This document shows, in pieces, positions 52,876 to 60,654 of a DNA stretch of 64,000 bases. Numbering within the stretch: the stretch's first letter is position 1; each line of letters begins with the position of its first letter. The notes below the pieces were generated by a model that saw nothing but the letters and a program-made list of their open reading frames with translations, was not told where the DNA came from and did no database searches. Made by a program: the position numbers and the translations under genes. This stretch comes from Rhodoferax_B ferrireducens_A (GTDB lineage Bacteria > Pseudomonadota > Gammaproteobacteria > Burkholderiales > Burkholderiaceae_C): contig NZ_JAVDXT010000002.1 in NCBI RefSeq assembly GCF_031458075.1, positions 1 to 64,000 of the forward strand, written 5' to 3'.

Positions 52876-53088
52876 CTATGGCACCAGGGTGATCTTCTTG
52901 TCGCGCACGTACTCTTTGTACTGGGTGAGCGGGATGGCGGTCAGGCCGGCAACGCCTTCGGAGGTCCAGCTGAGGGTGGCGCTGTCGGGCGCCAGATCGA
53001 TTTCTACCGGGCCTTTGGGGATCTCGATGGGCGCACCGTCGCCGGGGGTGTAGGTGACGAGGCCGGTGATAGAGGCATAGATGGTCAT
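52876..53088 (-). CDS. Small hypothetical protein
   Basis: 70 residues, beta-rich (ASITGLVTYTPG, PVEIDLAPDSATLSWTSEGVAG), no signal or membrane segment. A GAGTCC stretch precedes the ATG. No family recognised. Same strand as the next small gene, 150 bp away. Confidence 0.55.
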   Translation of the reverse strand: MTIYASITGLVTYTPGDGAPIEIPKGPVEIDLAPDSATLSWTSEGVAGLTAIPLTQYKEYVRDKKITLVP

Positions 53089-53242
53089 GGCGGACTCCTG
53101 TAGCTTGGTGGAATAGGGTACGCACAGTGGCGCAGCTGAATCCCATTACAAACCGGGCGTCCGCTAAAACGTGTCAGATAACCGCCCGTTTGCATGCCGC
53201 ACAGCGCCGCGTGTTGCCCGGCACAGGCCTGCGGCCAGCTGT

Positions 53243-53491
53243 TTAGTGGGTGACGAACTGGTAGGTGACGTCTTCGCTCTCGATCATGTCCAGTACGTCG
53301 TTCAGCACGTCGTCGTCGCCGGTGCTGGTCCAGGTGTCTTCGGGGTCGTTGGCAAATAGCGGCTCGATGGCGATGTCCATGAACTGGCCGTTCGGCAGCT
53401 TCAGCACCTGGCCGCCTTCGGAGGTCTTGCTCAGCTCCCAGTCGTCGGGAACGGACATTTCGAGCTGGATGGTGATGTTGAGTTTTTTCAT
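53243..53491 (-). CDS. Small acidic hypothetical protein
   Basis: 82 residues from the ATG at 53491, preceded by AAGAGAA. Strand-rich start (KKLNITIQLEMSVPDDWEL) followed by an acidic stretch (DDDVLNDVLDMIESEDV). No family recognised. Confidence 0.55.
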   Translation of the reverse strand: MKKLNITIQLEMSVPDDWELSKTSEGGQVLKLPNGQFMDIAIEPLFANDPEDTWTSTGDDDVLNDVLDMIESEDVTYQFVTH

Positions 53492-53558
53492 GGCAGATTT
53501 CTCTTCGTTTGCGATGCGGCGAGGGTAACCGAAGCGGGGGGGTGGGGCTGGAATGCGA

Positions 53559-53598
53559 CAAGGGCTGGGGTCCAAGCTAAATTGGTCCCCAGCCCTTG
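53559..53598. repeat. Long near-perfect inverted repeat downstream of the OYE gene
   Basis: CAAGGGCTGGGG and CCCCAGCCCTTG pair over 12 bp, with inner CCAA/TTGG pairing. It lies 37 bp beyond the OYE stop on the transcribed side and has no T-run; it may be a Rho-independent-like or mRNA-stabilising hairpin. Confidence 0.6.
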
Positions 53599-53634
53599 TG
53601 GAATCAGCTGCAGTGGCTGCAACTAACTAGCGGT

Positions 53635-54690
53635 TTACAGCGTCGGGTAGTCCGTATAGCCCTTGGCGCCCGGGCTGTAGAAGGTGCTTTGGTCGGGCGT
53701 GTTCAGCGGGGCCTTGAGCTGGATGCGGGCGGGCAGGTCCGGGTTGGCCAGGAAGCTGGTGCCGAAGGCCACAGCGTCGAGTTTGCCGGCGCTGATGGCT
53801 TCTTCGGCTTCTTCGGCGGTGTAGCCCATGTTGCCGACCAGCACGCCCTGGTACTTTTCGCGGGCGATGCCCAGCACATCGCCTTTTTGCACGCCGAAGA
53901 AGTCGGCGCGCATCACGTGCAGGTAGGCCAGCTTGTAGGCGTTGAGCTTGTCGGCCAGGAAGCCGATCAGCGCCAGCGGGTCGCTGTCTTGCATGCTGTT
54001 GTAGCTGTTCAGCGGCGACAGGCGCAGGCCCACCTTGTCGGCGCCAATGGCGGCGGTCACGGCGTTCAGCACTTCGAACAGGAAGCGCGCGCGGTTTTCC
54101 AGCAAGCCACCGTAGCCGTCGGTACGCTGGTTCGGCGTGTCGCGCAGGAATTGGTCGATCAGGTAGCCGTTGGCGCCGTGCACTTCCACGCCGTCAAAGC
54201 CGGCGGCGATGGCGTTCTTGGCGCCCTGGGCGAAGGCGGCGACGATGGCCGGAATCTCTTCGGCGGCCAGCGCGCGCGGCACGGCGTGCGGCACTTTGCC
54301 GTTGGGTGTGTGGATGTCGCCTTCGACTGCTGTAGCGCTGGACGACACGATGGGCGTACCGTCGTTGATGTCCGGGTGTGCGGCGCGGCCGGCGTGCCAG
54401 ATCTGCATGAAGATGCGGCCGCCCTTGGCGTGCACCGCGGCGGTGACCTTCTTCCAGGCGGCGATCTGCGCGTCGTTGTAGATGCCGGGCTCGTTGATGA
54501 AGGCCGAGGTGCCGGGCGCCACCATGGTGCATTCGGTGATCAGCAGGCCGCCGGTGGCGCGCTGGCTGTAGTACTCGGTCATCAGGTCATTGGGCACGTG
54601 GCCGGCGTCGGCGCGGGTGCGCGTCAGCGGCGCCAGCAGGATGCGGTTGGGGAGGGTGAGGGCGCCGAGTTGCAGGGGATTGAATAGCAT
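53635..54690 (-). CDS. Old yellow enzyme family alkene reductase (NemA-like)
   Basis: 351 residues from the ATG at 54690. FMN-barrel motifs: NRILLAPLTRTRA, QIWHAGRAAHP, the substrate-binding His/Asn pair in VHGANGYLIDQFLRD, TDGYGG and NRARFLFEVL, with GNMGYT for the phosphate loop. It reduces activated C=C bonds or N-ethylmaleimide-like electrophiles using NAD(P)H. No regulator is adjacent. Confidence 0.94.
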   Translation of the reverse strand: MLFNPLQLGALTLPNRILLAPLTRTRADAGHVPNDLMTEYYSQRATGGLLITECTMVAPGTSAFINEPGIYNDAQIAAWKKVTAAVHAKGGRIFMQIWHAGRAAHPDINDGTPIVSSSATAVEGDIHTPNGKVPHAVPRALAAEEIPAIVAAFAQGAKNAIAAGFDGVEVHGANGYLIDQFLRDTPNQRTDGYGGLLENRARFLFEVLNAVTAAIGADKVGLRLSPLNSYNSMQDSDPLALIGFLADKLNAYKLAYLHVMRADFFGVQKGDVLGIAREKYQGVLVGNMGYTAEEAEEAISAGKLDAVAFGTSFLANPDLPARIQLKAPLNTPDQSTFYSPGAKGYTDYPTL

Positions 54691-54802
54691 GGTGTTGACT
54701 GTGGGTGGAGGGTGAATGGGAAAGGAAATAACAGGTGGCGAAAGGTAGCAGCCGGCGAATACTTGTACTGCTGTCGGGTTACTGCAAACTAAGGTAGGCG
54801 TT

Positions 54803-55243
54803 TTAGCCTGGGCTGTGCTGCTGTACCCAGCGCAGGATGTCGGCCGCACCCATGGCACCGGCCTGGCGGGCCACCTCGCGGCCGCCGACAAACAGCGCCA
54901 GGGTCGGGATGCTGCGGATCTGGTAGCGCGCACCCAAGGCCTGGTGGGCTTCGGTGTCCACCTTGGCCACGCGGATGCGCGGCTCCAGCTGGCCCGCGGC
55001 CTGCACATAGGCGGGCGCCATCTGCCGGCACGGGCCGCACCACGGCGCCCAAAAGTCCACCAGCAGCGGGATCTGGTTGCGTTGCAGGTGCTTGTCGAAA
55101 GCGGCGACGTCCAGGTCGACTGGCTTGCCGGTGAACAAGGGCTTTTTGCAGCTGCCGCAATCCGGCGCGCTGCCGAGCTGGTCGGTGCGCACGCGGTTGG
55201 TGGTATGGCAATGGGGGCAGACGATGTGCAGGGATTCGCTCAT
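54803..55243 (-). CDS. trxC: Thioredoxin 2
   Basis: 146 residues from the ATG at 55243. The N-terminal zinc ribbon has CPHC and CGSC, and the thioredoxin domain the active site WAPWCGPC followed by IRSIPTLALF with the cis-Pro. Both together define TrxC, the oxidative-stress thioredoxin. A longer ORF to 55348 overlaps the divergent M14 gene and is not needed. Confidence 0.95.
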   Translation of the reverse strand: MSESLHIVCPHCHTTNRVRTDQLGSAPDCGSCKKPLFTGKPVDLDVAAFDKHLQRNQIPLLVDFWAPWCGPCRQMAPAYVQAAGQLEPRIRVAKVDTEAHQALGARYQIRSIPTLALFVGGREVARQAGAMGAADILRWVQQHSPG

Positions 55244-55340
55244 CACATTTAGATAGTGGCGCAGGTCCAGGATTGCAAGGGCTGCATGTTGGCAGCCATG
55301 GCGAAGCCCATAATGCCCTGTCTTTTTTAGCAAACACTCC

Positions 55341-56252
55341 ATGCGCAACTCCCATTTCTACCCTATCGGCACCCCCGGCCAGGCCTGGGGCGCGGCAGAG
55401 CTGGCCCAGTGGCGCGCGCGCCAGGTGCGGCAGCGCAGCTATGCGGACGATGTGCTCTGCGCCGTGGACCACCTGCGTGAGCGCTTCGATGTGGCGCCTT
55501 ATGGCGAGGTGACCTATGCGGACGAACGCTTTCCTTTGTTCGCTATCCGTAGCCGCCATTGGCAGGCCCATCTGCCCAATGTGCTGGTCACCGGCGGCGT
55601 GCACGGCTATGAGACCAGCGGCGTGCATGGCGCACTGCGCTTTCTGGATGCGCATGCGCCAGGCTACGCGGGCCGGGTTAACCTGCTGGTCGTGCCCTGC
55701 GTCAGCCCCTGGGCCTACGAGCGCATCCAGCGCTGGAACTTCGACGCCATCGACCCCAACCGCTCGTTCCGTGCAGACAGCCCGGCGCAGGAATCCGCCG
55801 CCCTGATGCGCCTGGTGGCGCCCTTGCGCGGCCAGTTTGCCGCCCATATCGATCTGCACGAAACCACCGACACCGACGGCTCTGAATACCTGCCCGCCGC
55901 GGCCGCGCGCGACGGCAAGCCCTTCGGGTCCCATGGCATCCCCGACGGCTTCTACCTGGTGGACGACACGGCCAACCCGCAGCCCGCGTTCCAGCAGGCC
56001 ATCATCGAAGCGGTCGAGCGCGTGACGCACATCGCACCGGCCGATGCACACGGCGGCATCATTGGCTCGCCGCTGGTGGCCCATGGCGTGATCCACTATG
56101 CGATGAAAGAGTTGGGCCTGTGCGCCGGCATCTCGGGTGCGCGCTACACCACGACGACCGAGGTGTATCCCGACAGCCCGCAGGCTACGCCCGAGCAGTG
56201 CATTGCCGCGCAGGTGGCGGCGGTTTGCGCGGGCGTGGAGTTTGTGGGCTGA
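55341..56252 (+). CDS. M14 family metallocarboxypeptidase-like protein
   Basis: 303 residues, no export signal. Zinc motif GGVHGYET (HxxE), DPNRSF with the substrate Arg, and HIDLHETTDTD containing the third ligand His. The fold is that of the aspartoacylase/carboxypeptidase A superfamily; the substrate is not evident. Divergent from trxC by about 100 bp. Confidence 0.83.
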   Translation: MRNSHFYPIGTPGQAWGAAELAQWRARQVRQRSYADDVLCAVDHLRERFDVAPYGEVTYADERFPLFAIRSRHWQAHLPNVLVTGGVHGYETSGVHGALRFLDAHAPGYAGRVNLLVVPCVSPWAYERIQRWNFDAIDPNRSFRADSPAQESAALMRLVAPLRGQFAAHIDLHETTDTDGSEYLPAAAARDGKPFGSHGIPDGFYLVDDTANPQPAFQQAIIEAVERVTHIAPADAHGGIIGSPLVAHGVIHYAMKELGLCAGISGARYTTTTEVYPDSPQATPEQCIAAQVAAVCAGVEFVG

Positions 56253-56306
56253 ATAGGCCGCTGGCGCAGGGGGAATCTGCGCCAGCAGCTACGAAAAGAG
56301 TAGCGA
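56253..56306 (+). repeat. Two-hairpin intergenic repeat, copy 9 (best preserved)
   Basis: GGCCGCTGGCGCAG-N-TCTGCGCCAGCAGCTAC-N8-TAGCG directly after the M14 stop. The GCGCAG/CTGCGC stem is perfect. Confidence 0.8.
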
Positions 56307-56330
56307 AATAGCTACGACGCTGCACAGGCG

Positions 56331-56972
56331 TCAGCCGCGCTCGAGATCGCGGATCAGGCTCACCACCTTGGTGGTGATGATGTCCACCGCCGGCCCGTTG
56401 GCGCCGTGCGGCAGGATCACATCGGCGCGGCGCTTGGTGGGTTCGACGAACTGTTTGTGCATGGGGCGCACGGTTTCCAGGTACTGGTTGATCACGCTTT
56501 CGGCGCTGCGCCCGCGCTCGGCCATGTCGCGCTGCAGGCGGCGGATGAAGCGCACATCGGCGGCGGTATCGACAAAGATCTTCAACGACATCATCTTGCG
56601 CAAATCAGCGTCAAACAGCGCAAACAGGCCTTCGATCACGATCACCGGCGCGGGCTGCACGGTGATGGTTTTGCTGGCGCGGTTGTCCTGCGTGAAATCG
56701 TAGGTGGGCATCTCGATCGCCTCGCCACGGCGCAGGGCCTGCACATGCTGCACCATCAAGGGCCAGTCAAAGGCGTCGGGGTGGTCGTAGTTGGTTTTGC
56801 GCCGCTCTTCGGGCGACATATGCGTCTGGTCGCAGTAGTAATCGTCCTGGATCAGCACCGCCGTCATTTCCGGCCCGATGGACGCCAGCACCTGGCGTGT
56901 CACCGTCGATTTACCGCTGCCACTGCCACCTGCGACGCCGATCACGAAGGGTTTGTTGTTGGGTTTGCTCAT
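56331..56972 (-). CDS. udk: Uridine kinase
   Basis: 213 residues. Walker A GGSGSGKST, QDDYYCDQTHMSPEER, NYDHPDAFDW, and VIEGLFALFD are the uridine/cytidine kinase signatures. It phosphorylates uridine and cytidine in pyrimidine salvage. Divergent from the RNB exonuclease gene. Confidence 0.96.
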   Translation of the reverse strand: MSKPNNKPFVIGVAGGSGSGKSTVTRQVLASIGPEMTAVLIQDDYYCDQTHMSPEERRKTNYDHPDAFDWPLMVQHVQALRRGEAIEMPTYDFTQDNRASKTITVQPAPVIVIEGLFALFDADLRKMMSLKIFVDTAADVRFIRRLQRDMAERGRSAESVINQYLETVRPMHKQFVEPTKRRADVILPHGANGPAVDIITTKVVSLIRDLERG

Positions 56973-57060
56973 GCGATCTCCGGTTCCAGGCTGACAAAGG
57001 CCGTGATCTTACAAGCCAGCAGTTCAGCCCTTGGGGGATGCGCAGGCGTATATTGGTGCG

Positions 57061-58536
57061 ATGCAAGCCAACCACAATGTCCACCACCGCAGCGATTTGG
57101 TTCGTATTGCCATCCAAACCATGTCTGAGCGCGGCCTGCTGCCCGAGTTCGCACCCGCTGCAGATCGCCAATTGGCCGGCATCACCGTCACCGGCGACAG
57201 CGCAGATCCTGCCGTGCATGACCTCACCGCCTTGCTGTGGTGCTCCATCGACAACGACGACTCGCTGGACCTGGACCAGCTCACCGTGTCCGAAGTCCTG
57301 CCCAATGGAAGCGTGCGCCTGTGGGTGGCCATTGCCGATGTGGATGCCCTGGTGCCGCGCGACACTCCCATCGACCAGCACGCCCGCACCAATACCACCT
57401 CGGTCTATACGTCGGCGCGCATCTTCCCCATGCTGCCCGAGCGCCTGTCTACCGACCTGACCTCGCTCAACCCCCAGCAAGACCGGCTGGCCATGGTGAC
57501 CGAGATGGTATTCCACGCCGACGCCTCACTGGCCGGCTCCACCGTCTACCGGGCCAAGGTGCGCAACCAGGCCAAGCTGGCCTATGACGCTGTCAGCGCC
57601 TGGCTTACCGGCCAGGGCGCGTTGCCTGCACAGGCAGCTGCCGTGCCGGGCATGGACGCGCAGCTGCGCACACAAGACGCTCTGGCCCAGCAACTGCGGG
57701 CCCGCCGCCACACGGCCGGTGCGCTGGAATTTGAGTCCTTTCAGCCGCGCGTGGTGTTTGATGGCGAGCGGGTGTCCGACATCCGCCTGCAAGAGCACAA
57801 CCGTGCCCGCCAGTTGATTGAAGAGGTCATGATTGCCACCAACACCTGCACTGCGCGCTACCTGGCCGGGCGGGGCATTGCCTCGCTGCGCCGCGTGGTG
57901 CGCTCGCCCGAGCGCTGGTTGCGCATCGTGGCCGTGGCCAAGGAATATGGTGAGGTGTTGCCGTCCGACCCTGACTCCAAAGCATTGGAGGACTTTCTGG
58001 CCAAGCGGCGCCGGGCGGACCCGCTGCGCTTTGCCGACCTGTCGCTGGTCATCGTCAAGCTCATGGGGCGGGGCGAATACGTGCTCGAAATCCCAGGTAG
58101 CCTGGCCGTGGGGCACTTTGGGCTGGCGGTGACGGACTACACCCACTCCACCGCGCCCAACCGGCGCTTCCCCGATCTCGTCACCGCGCGGCTGCTCAAG
58201 GCCACGCTGGCGCATCAGCCTGCACCGTATTCCCACGCCGAGCTGGACGCGCTGGCCACCCACTGCACCCGCCAGGAAGATGCGGCGCAAAAGGTGGAGC
58301 GCCAGATGCGCAAGTCCGAGGCAGCGCTGCTGCTGGAGCCACGCATAGGCGAGCGCTTTGACGCCGTCGTCACCGGCAACGCCGCCGATGGCATGTGGGT
58401 GCGCCTGCTGAATCCGCCTGCCGAGGGCAAGCTGCTCCGAGGCTTGAGTGCGCTCAAGGTGGGAGACAAAGTGCGCGTCAAACTCTTGGCCACCAATGTC
58501 GAGCGCGGCTTCATTGACTTTGAGGCCGCCCCGTAG
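57061..58536 (+). CDS. RNB-domain 3'-5' exoribonuclease (RNase II/R type)
   Basis: 491 residues from the ATG at 57061. The RNB core has DNDDSLDLDQL (catalytic Asp cluster), VAIADVDALVP, VYTSARIFPMLPERLS, ILVKLMGRGEY-like and YTHSTAPNRRFPDLVTARLL (the RNB C-terminal motif), then an S1-like end. The usual N-terminal cold-shock domains of RNase R and RNase II are missing, so it is a short form. It should degrade RNA from the 3' end. Confidence 0.9.
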   Translation: MQANHNVHHRSDLVRIAIQTMSERGLLPEFAPAADRQLAGITVTGDSADPAVHDLTALLWCSIDNDDSLDLDQLTVSEVLPNGSVRLWVAIADVDALVPRDTPIDQHARTNTTSVYTSARIFPMLPERLSTDLTSLNPQQDRLAMVTEMVFHADASLAGSTVYRAKVRNQAKLAYDAVSAWLTGQGALPAQAAAVPGMDAQLRTQDALAQQLRARRHTAGALEFESFQPRVVFDGERVSDIRLQEHNRARQLIEEVMIATNTCTARYLAGRGIASLRRVVRSPERWLRIVAVAKEYGEVLPSDPDSKALEDFLAKRRRADPLRFADLSLVIVKLMGRGEYVLEIPGSLAVGHFGLAVTDYTHSTAPNRRFPDLVTARLLKATLAHQPAPYSHAELDALATHCTRQEDAAQKVERQMRKSEAALLLEPRIGERFDAVVTGNAADGMWVRLLNPPAEGKLLRGLSALKVGDKVRVKLLATNVERGFIDFEAAP

Positions 58537-58593
58537 GGCAGGGCATTGCCAGGCTGCCCGGCCTTAGGTCCTTGAAGCCAGGTGTGGGGCTCA

Positions 58594-58757
58594 AGGCGAC
58601 GTTGAATAAGTCCCCGTGAGGCTGCGGGCCCTGGATCGGGATGGGATGCAAGGCGCAAACCGCAGACATAGCTGGGGCTATGGCGAGGATTTGCAACGCT
58701 GCAGACCGCCCTAGGCCAGGGATGCGCAGACCGCGAGGGATTTGTTCAGCGTTGCCT
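58594..58757. mobile_element. MITE-like 164-bp imperfect inverted repeat
   Basis: The two halves are about 80-bp imperfect reverse complements: one end reads AGGCGACGTTGAATAAGTCC, the other, inverted, AGGCAACGCTGAACAAATCC. The centre is CATAGC-TGGG-GCTATG. No ORF inside. The right end falls on the stop codon of the GIY-YIG-like gene. Looks like a non-autonomous transposable element; target duplications are not clear. Confidence 0.65.
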
Positions 58758-59083
58758 CAGGCCTGCCACACCCCAAACCCCGCCGAGCGCAGGTCGATGC
58801 CGATCTCGATCTCCTTGTCCACCGCGTCGTCATAGCCCATGGGGTTAAAGCCCTCGTACAGGTCCGGCAGCAGGCGTAGCCCGTACAGCTGCACATAGCG
58901 GTTGGCCTGGATGCCGGCCTTGTGCTTGTCAAAGCGCACATCCGGGTCCAGCCCCGTCATGCCCACATACACGCAGGGCTTGCCCTCCAAGTAGCCGGGG
59001 TTGCCCTTGCGAAAGCGTGGCTCCAGCAGCACGTCTTTGGAGAGTTCGACCACGTAGACGTGGTGGTGTTTGCGGCGGGCCAT
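58757..59083 (-). CDS. GIY-YIG-like small protein
   Basis: 108 residues. HVYVVELS followed by PCVYVGMTG and VRFDKHKAG resembles the GIY-YIG fold (GIY, YIG, then Arg/His helix), but the name motifs are YVV/YVG and the distal catalytic Glu is not obvious. The stop codon lies at the edge of the MITE-like repeat. It follows the AbiEii toxin gene by 51 bp on the same strand and may share its transcript. Confidence 0.68.
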   Translation of the reverse strand: MARRKHHHVYVVELSKDVLLEPRFRKGNPGYLEGKPCVYVGMTGLDPDVRFDKHKAGIQANRYVQLYGLRLLPDLYEGFNPMGYDDAVDKEIEIGIDLRSAGFGVWQA

Positions 59084-59134
59084 GGTGGCTTGGCTGGTTG
59101 TGGCTCAGATGGGGTAGTCGCTAGTGCAAGGGCT

Positions 59135-59848
59135 TCAGGCGGCCGGCACGATGCGCCGCAGAGCCCGCACCTTTTGCCACAGCACGGCCTTGGGCATTTG
59201 CATGGCCATGGCTTGCATGCAGCGCTCCAGCCAACCCGTGCGGTTCTGCAGCCGGTCAATGGCTTTGCCCAGGTCGCGCGCCACGGACGGGCCATAGGCC
59301 TCGGCCGCCTTGGCCAGCGCGGCACGCAAAGCGGGCAGGGGCAGGCCCATCATGGCCAGGTCGATCACGTCGCGGCTGAATACGCCGTCATCCGCCTGGC
59401 GGTCGGAGTTGGCCAGCAGCTTGGATGTGGCCAGGTCCAGCCGGGTCAGGGTGCTGATGCCGCACACCGCGTCGTCGGCCACCGGGGGCTCCAGGGTGAT
59501 GCGCGCCTCGCGCACGATCTCCAGCTTGATGGCCTGCCCGTCCATCTGCACTTGGGTGCGTATGCCGTATTGGTCGGCCCGTATCTCGCGCAGCGCCACC
59601 AGGGGCACGGCATGCGCATGGCCGATGGCCGCCAAACCTTCGGGGCCGGTCAGTAGCTGCCGCAGCTCGCGGTAGCCCGCTGCGTCGGACACCAGAAAGT
59701 CGATGTCCACCGATTCGCGGTATTCGCCGTAGCGCAGCGCAATACAGGTGCCACCGCCAAACAGGCAGCCGTACTGGCGCAGCGTGGCAGCATCCAGCGC
59801 GCTCAGCACATGGGCAATGCGCTGGTGGTGGGGGCGTTCAAACTGCAT
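59135..59848 (-). CDS. AbiEii-type nucleotidyltransferase toxin
   Basis: 237 residues from the ATG at 59848. CLFGGGTCIALRYGEYRESV followed by DIDFLVSD is the minimal nucleotidyltransferase active site (GG, then DxD) of the AbiEii/AbiGii toxin family; TRLDLATSKLLANSDR continues the family pattern. These toxins modify tRNA or act by an unknown nucleotide transfer and serve in phage abortive infection. It overlaps the antitoxin gene by 11 bp. Confidence 0.87.
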   Translation of the reverse strand: MQFERPHHQRIAHVLSALDAATLRQYGCLFGGGTCIALRYGEYRESVDIDFLVSDAAGYRELRQLLTGPEGLAAIGHAHAVPLVALREIRADQYGIRTQVQMDGQAIKLEIVREARITLEPPVADDAVCGISTLTRLDLATSKLLANSDRQADDGVFSRDVIDLAMMGLPLPALRAALAKAAEAYGPSVARDLGKAIDRLQNRTGWLERCMQAMAMQMPKAVLWQKVRALRRIVPAA

Positions 59849-60332
59849 CTTCCGCCCCAGGCTTGCGCGACAAGGCCAGCCGCAACGCCTGCAGCAAAGC
59901 CTGCTCATCGGCGGACATGGCCTGCAAGTCCAGGTGGCGTGCGTTGCGTTCGTAGATGTCCAGCGCCTCCATGGGCGTGAGCGTGTCGGTGCCGTGCACC
60001 TGCCAGGCCAGTGCGCGCAGCTGTGGGTAGTCGGCCAGCGCCACCCGCGCCGGAATCCAGCCTGTGCGGTCCGTCGCTTGCGCTGCCGTATCGGTTCCGC
60101 TGCGAGCCTGCAGCGCCATACCCAGTGCCGCCATGGCACTGCACCATGCCCCCATGGTGACCGACGGCTCGCCCTTCTCGATGCGATGCAGCGTCACCCG
60201 CGACAGGCCCGCCGCCTCGGCCGTCACCGTGGCGTTCATGCGCAGGGCCTTGCGCTGGCTGCGGATCTGCGCGCCCAGGGCTTGCAGCTGGGTGGTGCAG
60301 GTGTCGGTGGTGGTTGGTGGTTTTGATGGCAT
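59838..60332 (-). CDS. XRE-family HTH antitoxin paired with AbiEii toxin
   Basis: 164 residues from the ATG at 60332 (starts at 60344 and 60353 are in frame). An XRE helix-turn-helix spans about residues 18-70 (LGAQIRSQRKALRMNATVTA, then AGLSRVTLHRIEKGEPSVTMG). The C-terminal half should bind the toxin. Upstream lies a long palindrome that it probably uses for autorepression. Confidence 0.85.
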   Translation of the reverse strand: MPSKPPTTTDTCTTQLQALGAQIRSQRKALRMNATVTAEAAGLSRVTLHRIEKGEPSVTMGAWCSAMAALGMALQARSGTDTAAQATDRTGWIPARVALADYPQLRALAWQVHGTDTLTPMEALDIYERNARHLDLQAMSADEQALLQALRLALSRKPGAEDAV

Positions 60333-60334
60333 TG

Positions 60335-60382
60335 TGTTTCTCATTATTTTCAAAATCTAATTTTTGTCAATAATGAGAAACA
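60335..60382. promoter_or_regulatory. Operator palindrome of the XRE-AbiEii operon
   Basis: TGTTTCTCATTATT (60335-60348) and AATAATGAGAAACA (60369-60382) are perfect 14-bp inverted repeats with a 20-bp AT-rich spacer. They straddle the antitoxin start region, which suits autoregulation by the HTH antitoxin. Confidence 0.8.
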
Positions 60383-60654
60383 TATTTTTTCTATACTTGG
60401 TATCGACGAGCAAAGAGGTCTTCGCTATTCCTTGGGTCAGTAGGGAATGGTGGGACCATCCAGAAGCTCAAGGAAAATAGGTCGCTAGCGTTTGCCGACA
60501 ATGCGCGGGAAGCTATGAAACTAGTAGCAATTTGGTGCTACCGTGCTGCCAGCATTTGCAGCCGTGACTTGCATCGCGGGTAGTTGCTACAACCCCAAAA
60601 CGCTGCGCCGCCTTTGCTGGGTGTGCGCTCCAAAATTTTTACATCAAATATTAA
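60383..60654. other. Gene-free region between the toxin-antitoxin operon and the PARIS genes
   Basis: About 270 bp. It holds copy 10 of the two-hairpin repeat, and base composition drops sharply toward AT from about 60630. No gene or RNA seen. Confidence 0.4.
60478..60530 (+). repeat. Two-hairpin intergenic repeat, copy 10
   Basis: GGTCGCTAGCG-N-ATGCGCGGGAAGCTAT-N8-TAGCAAT. Confidence 0.7.

Noticed and set aside
54789..56096. Leftward ORF of 435 codons across trxC and the M14 gene
   Set aside because: Overlaps two well-supported genes in other frames.
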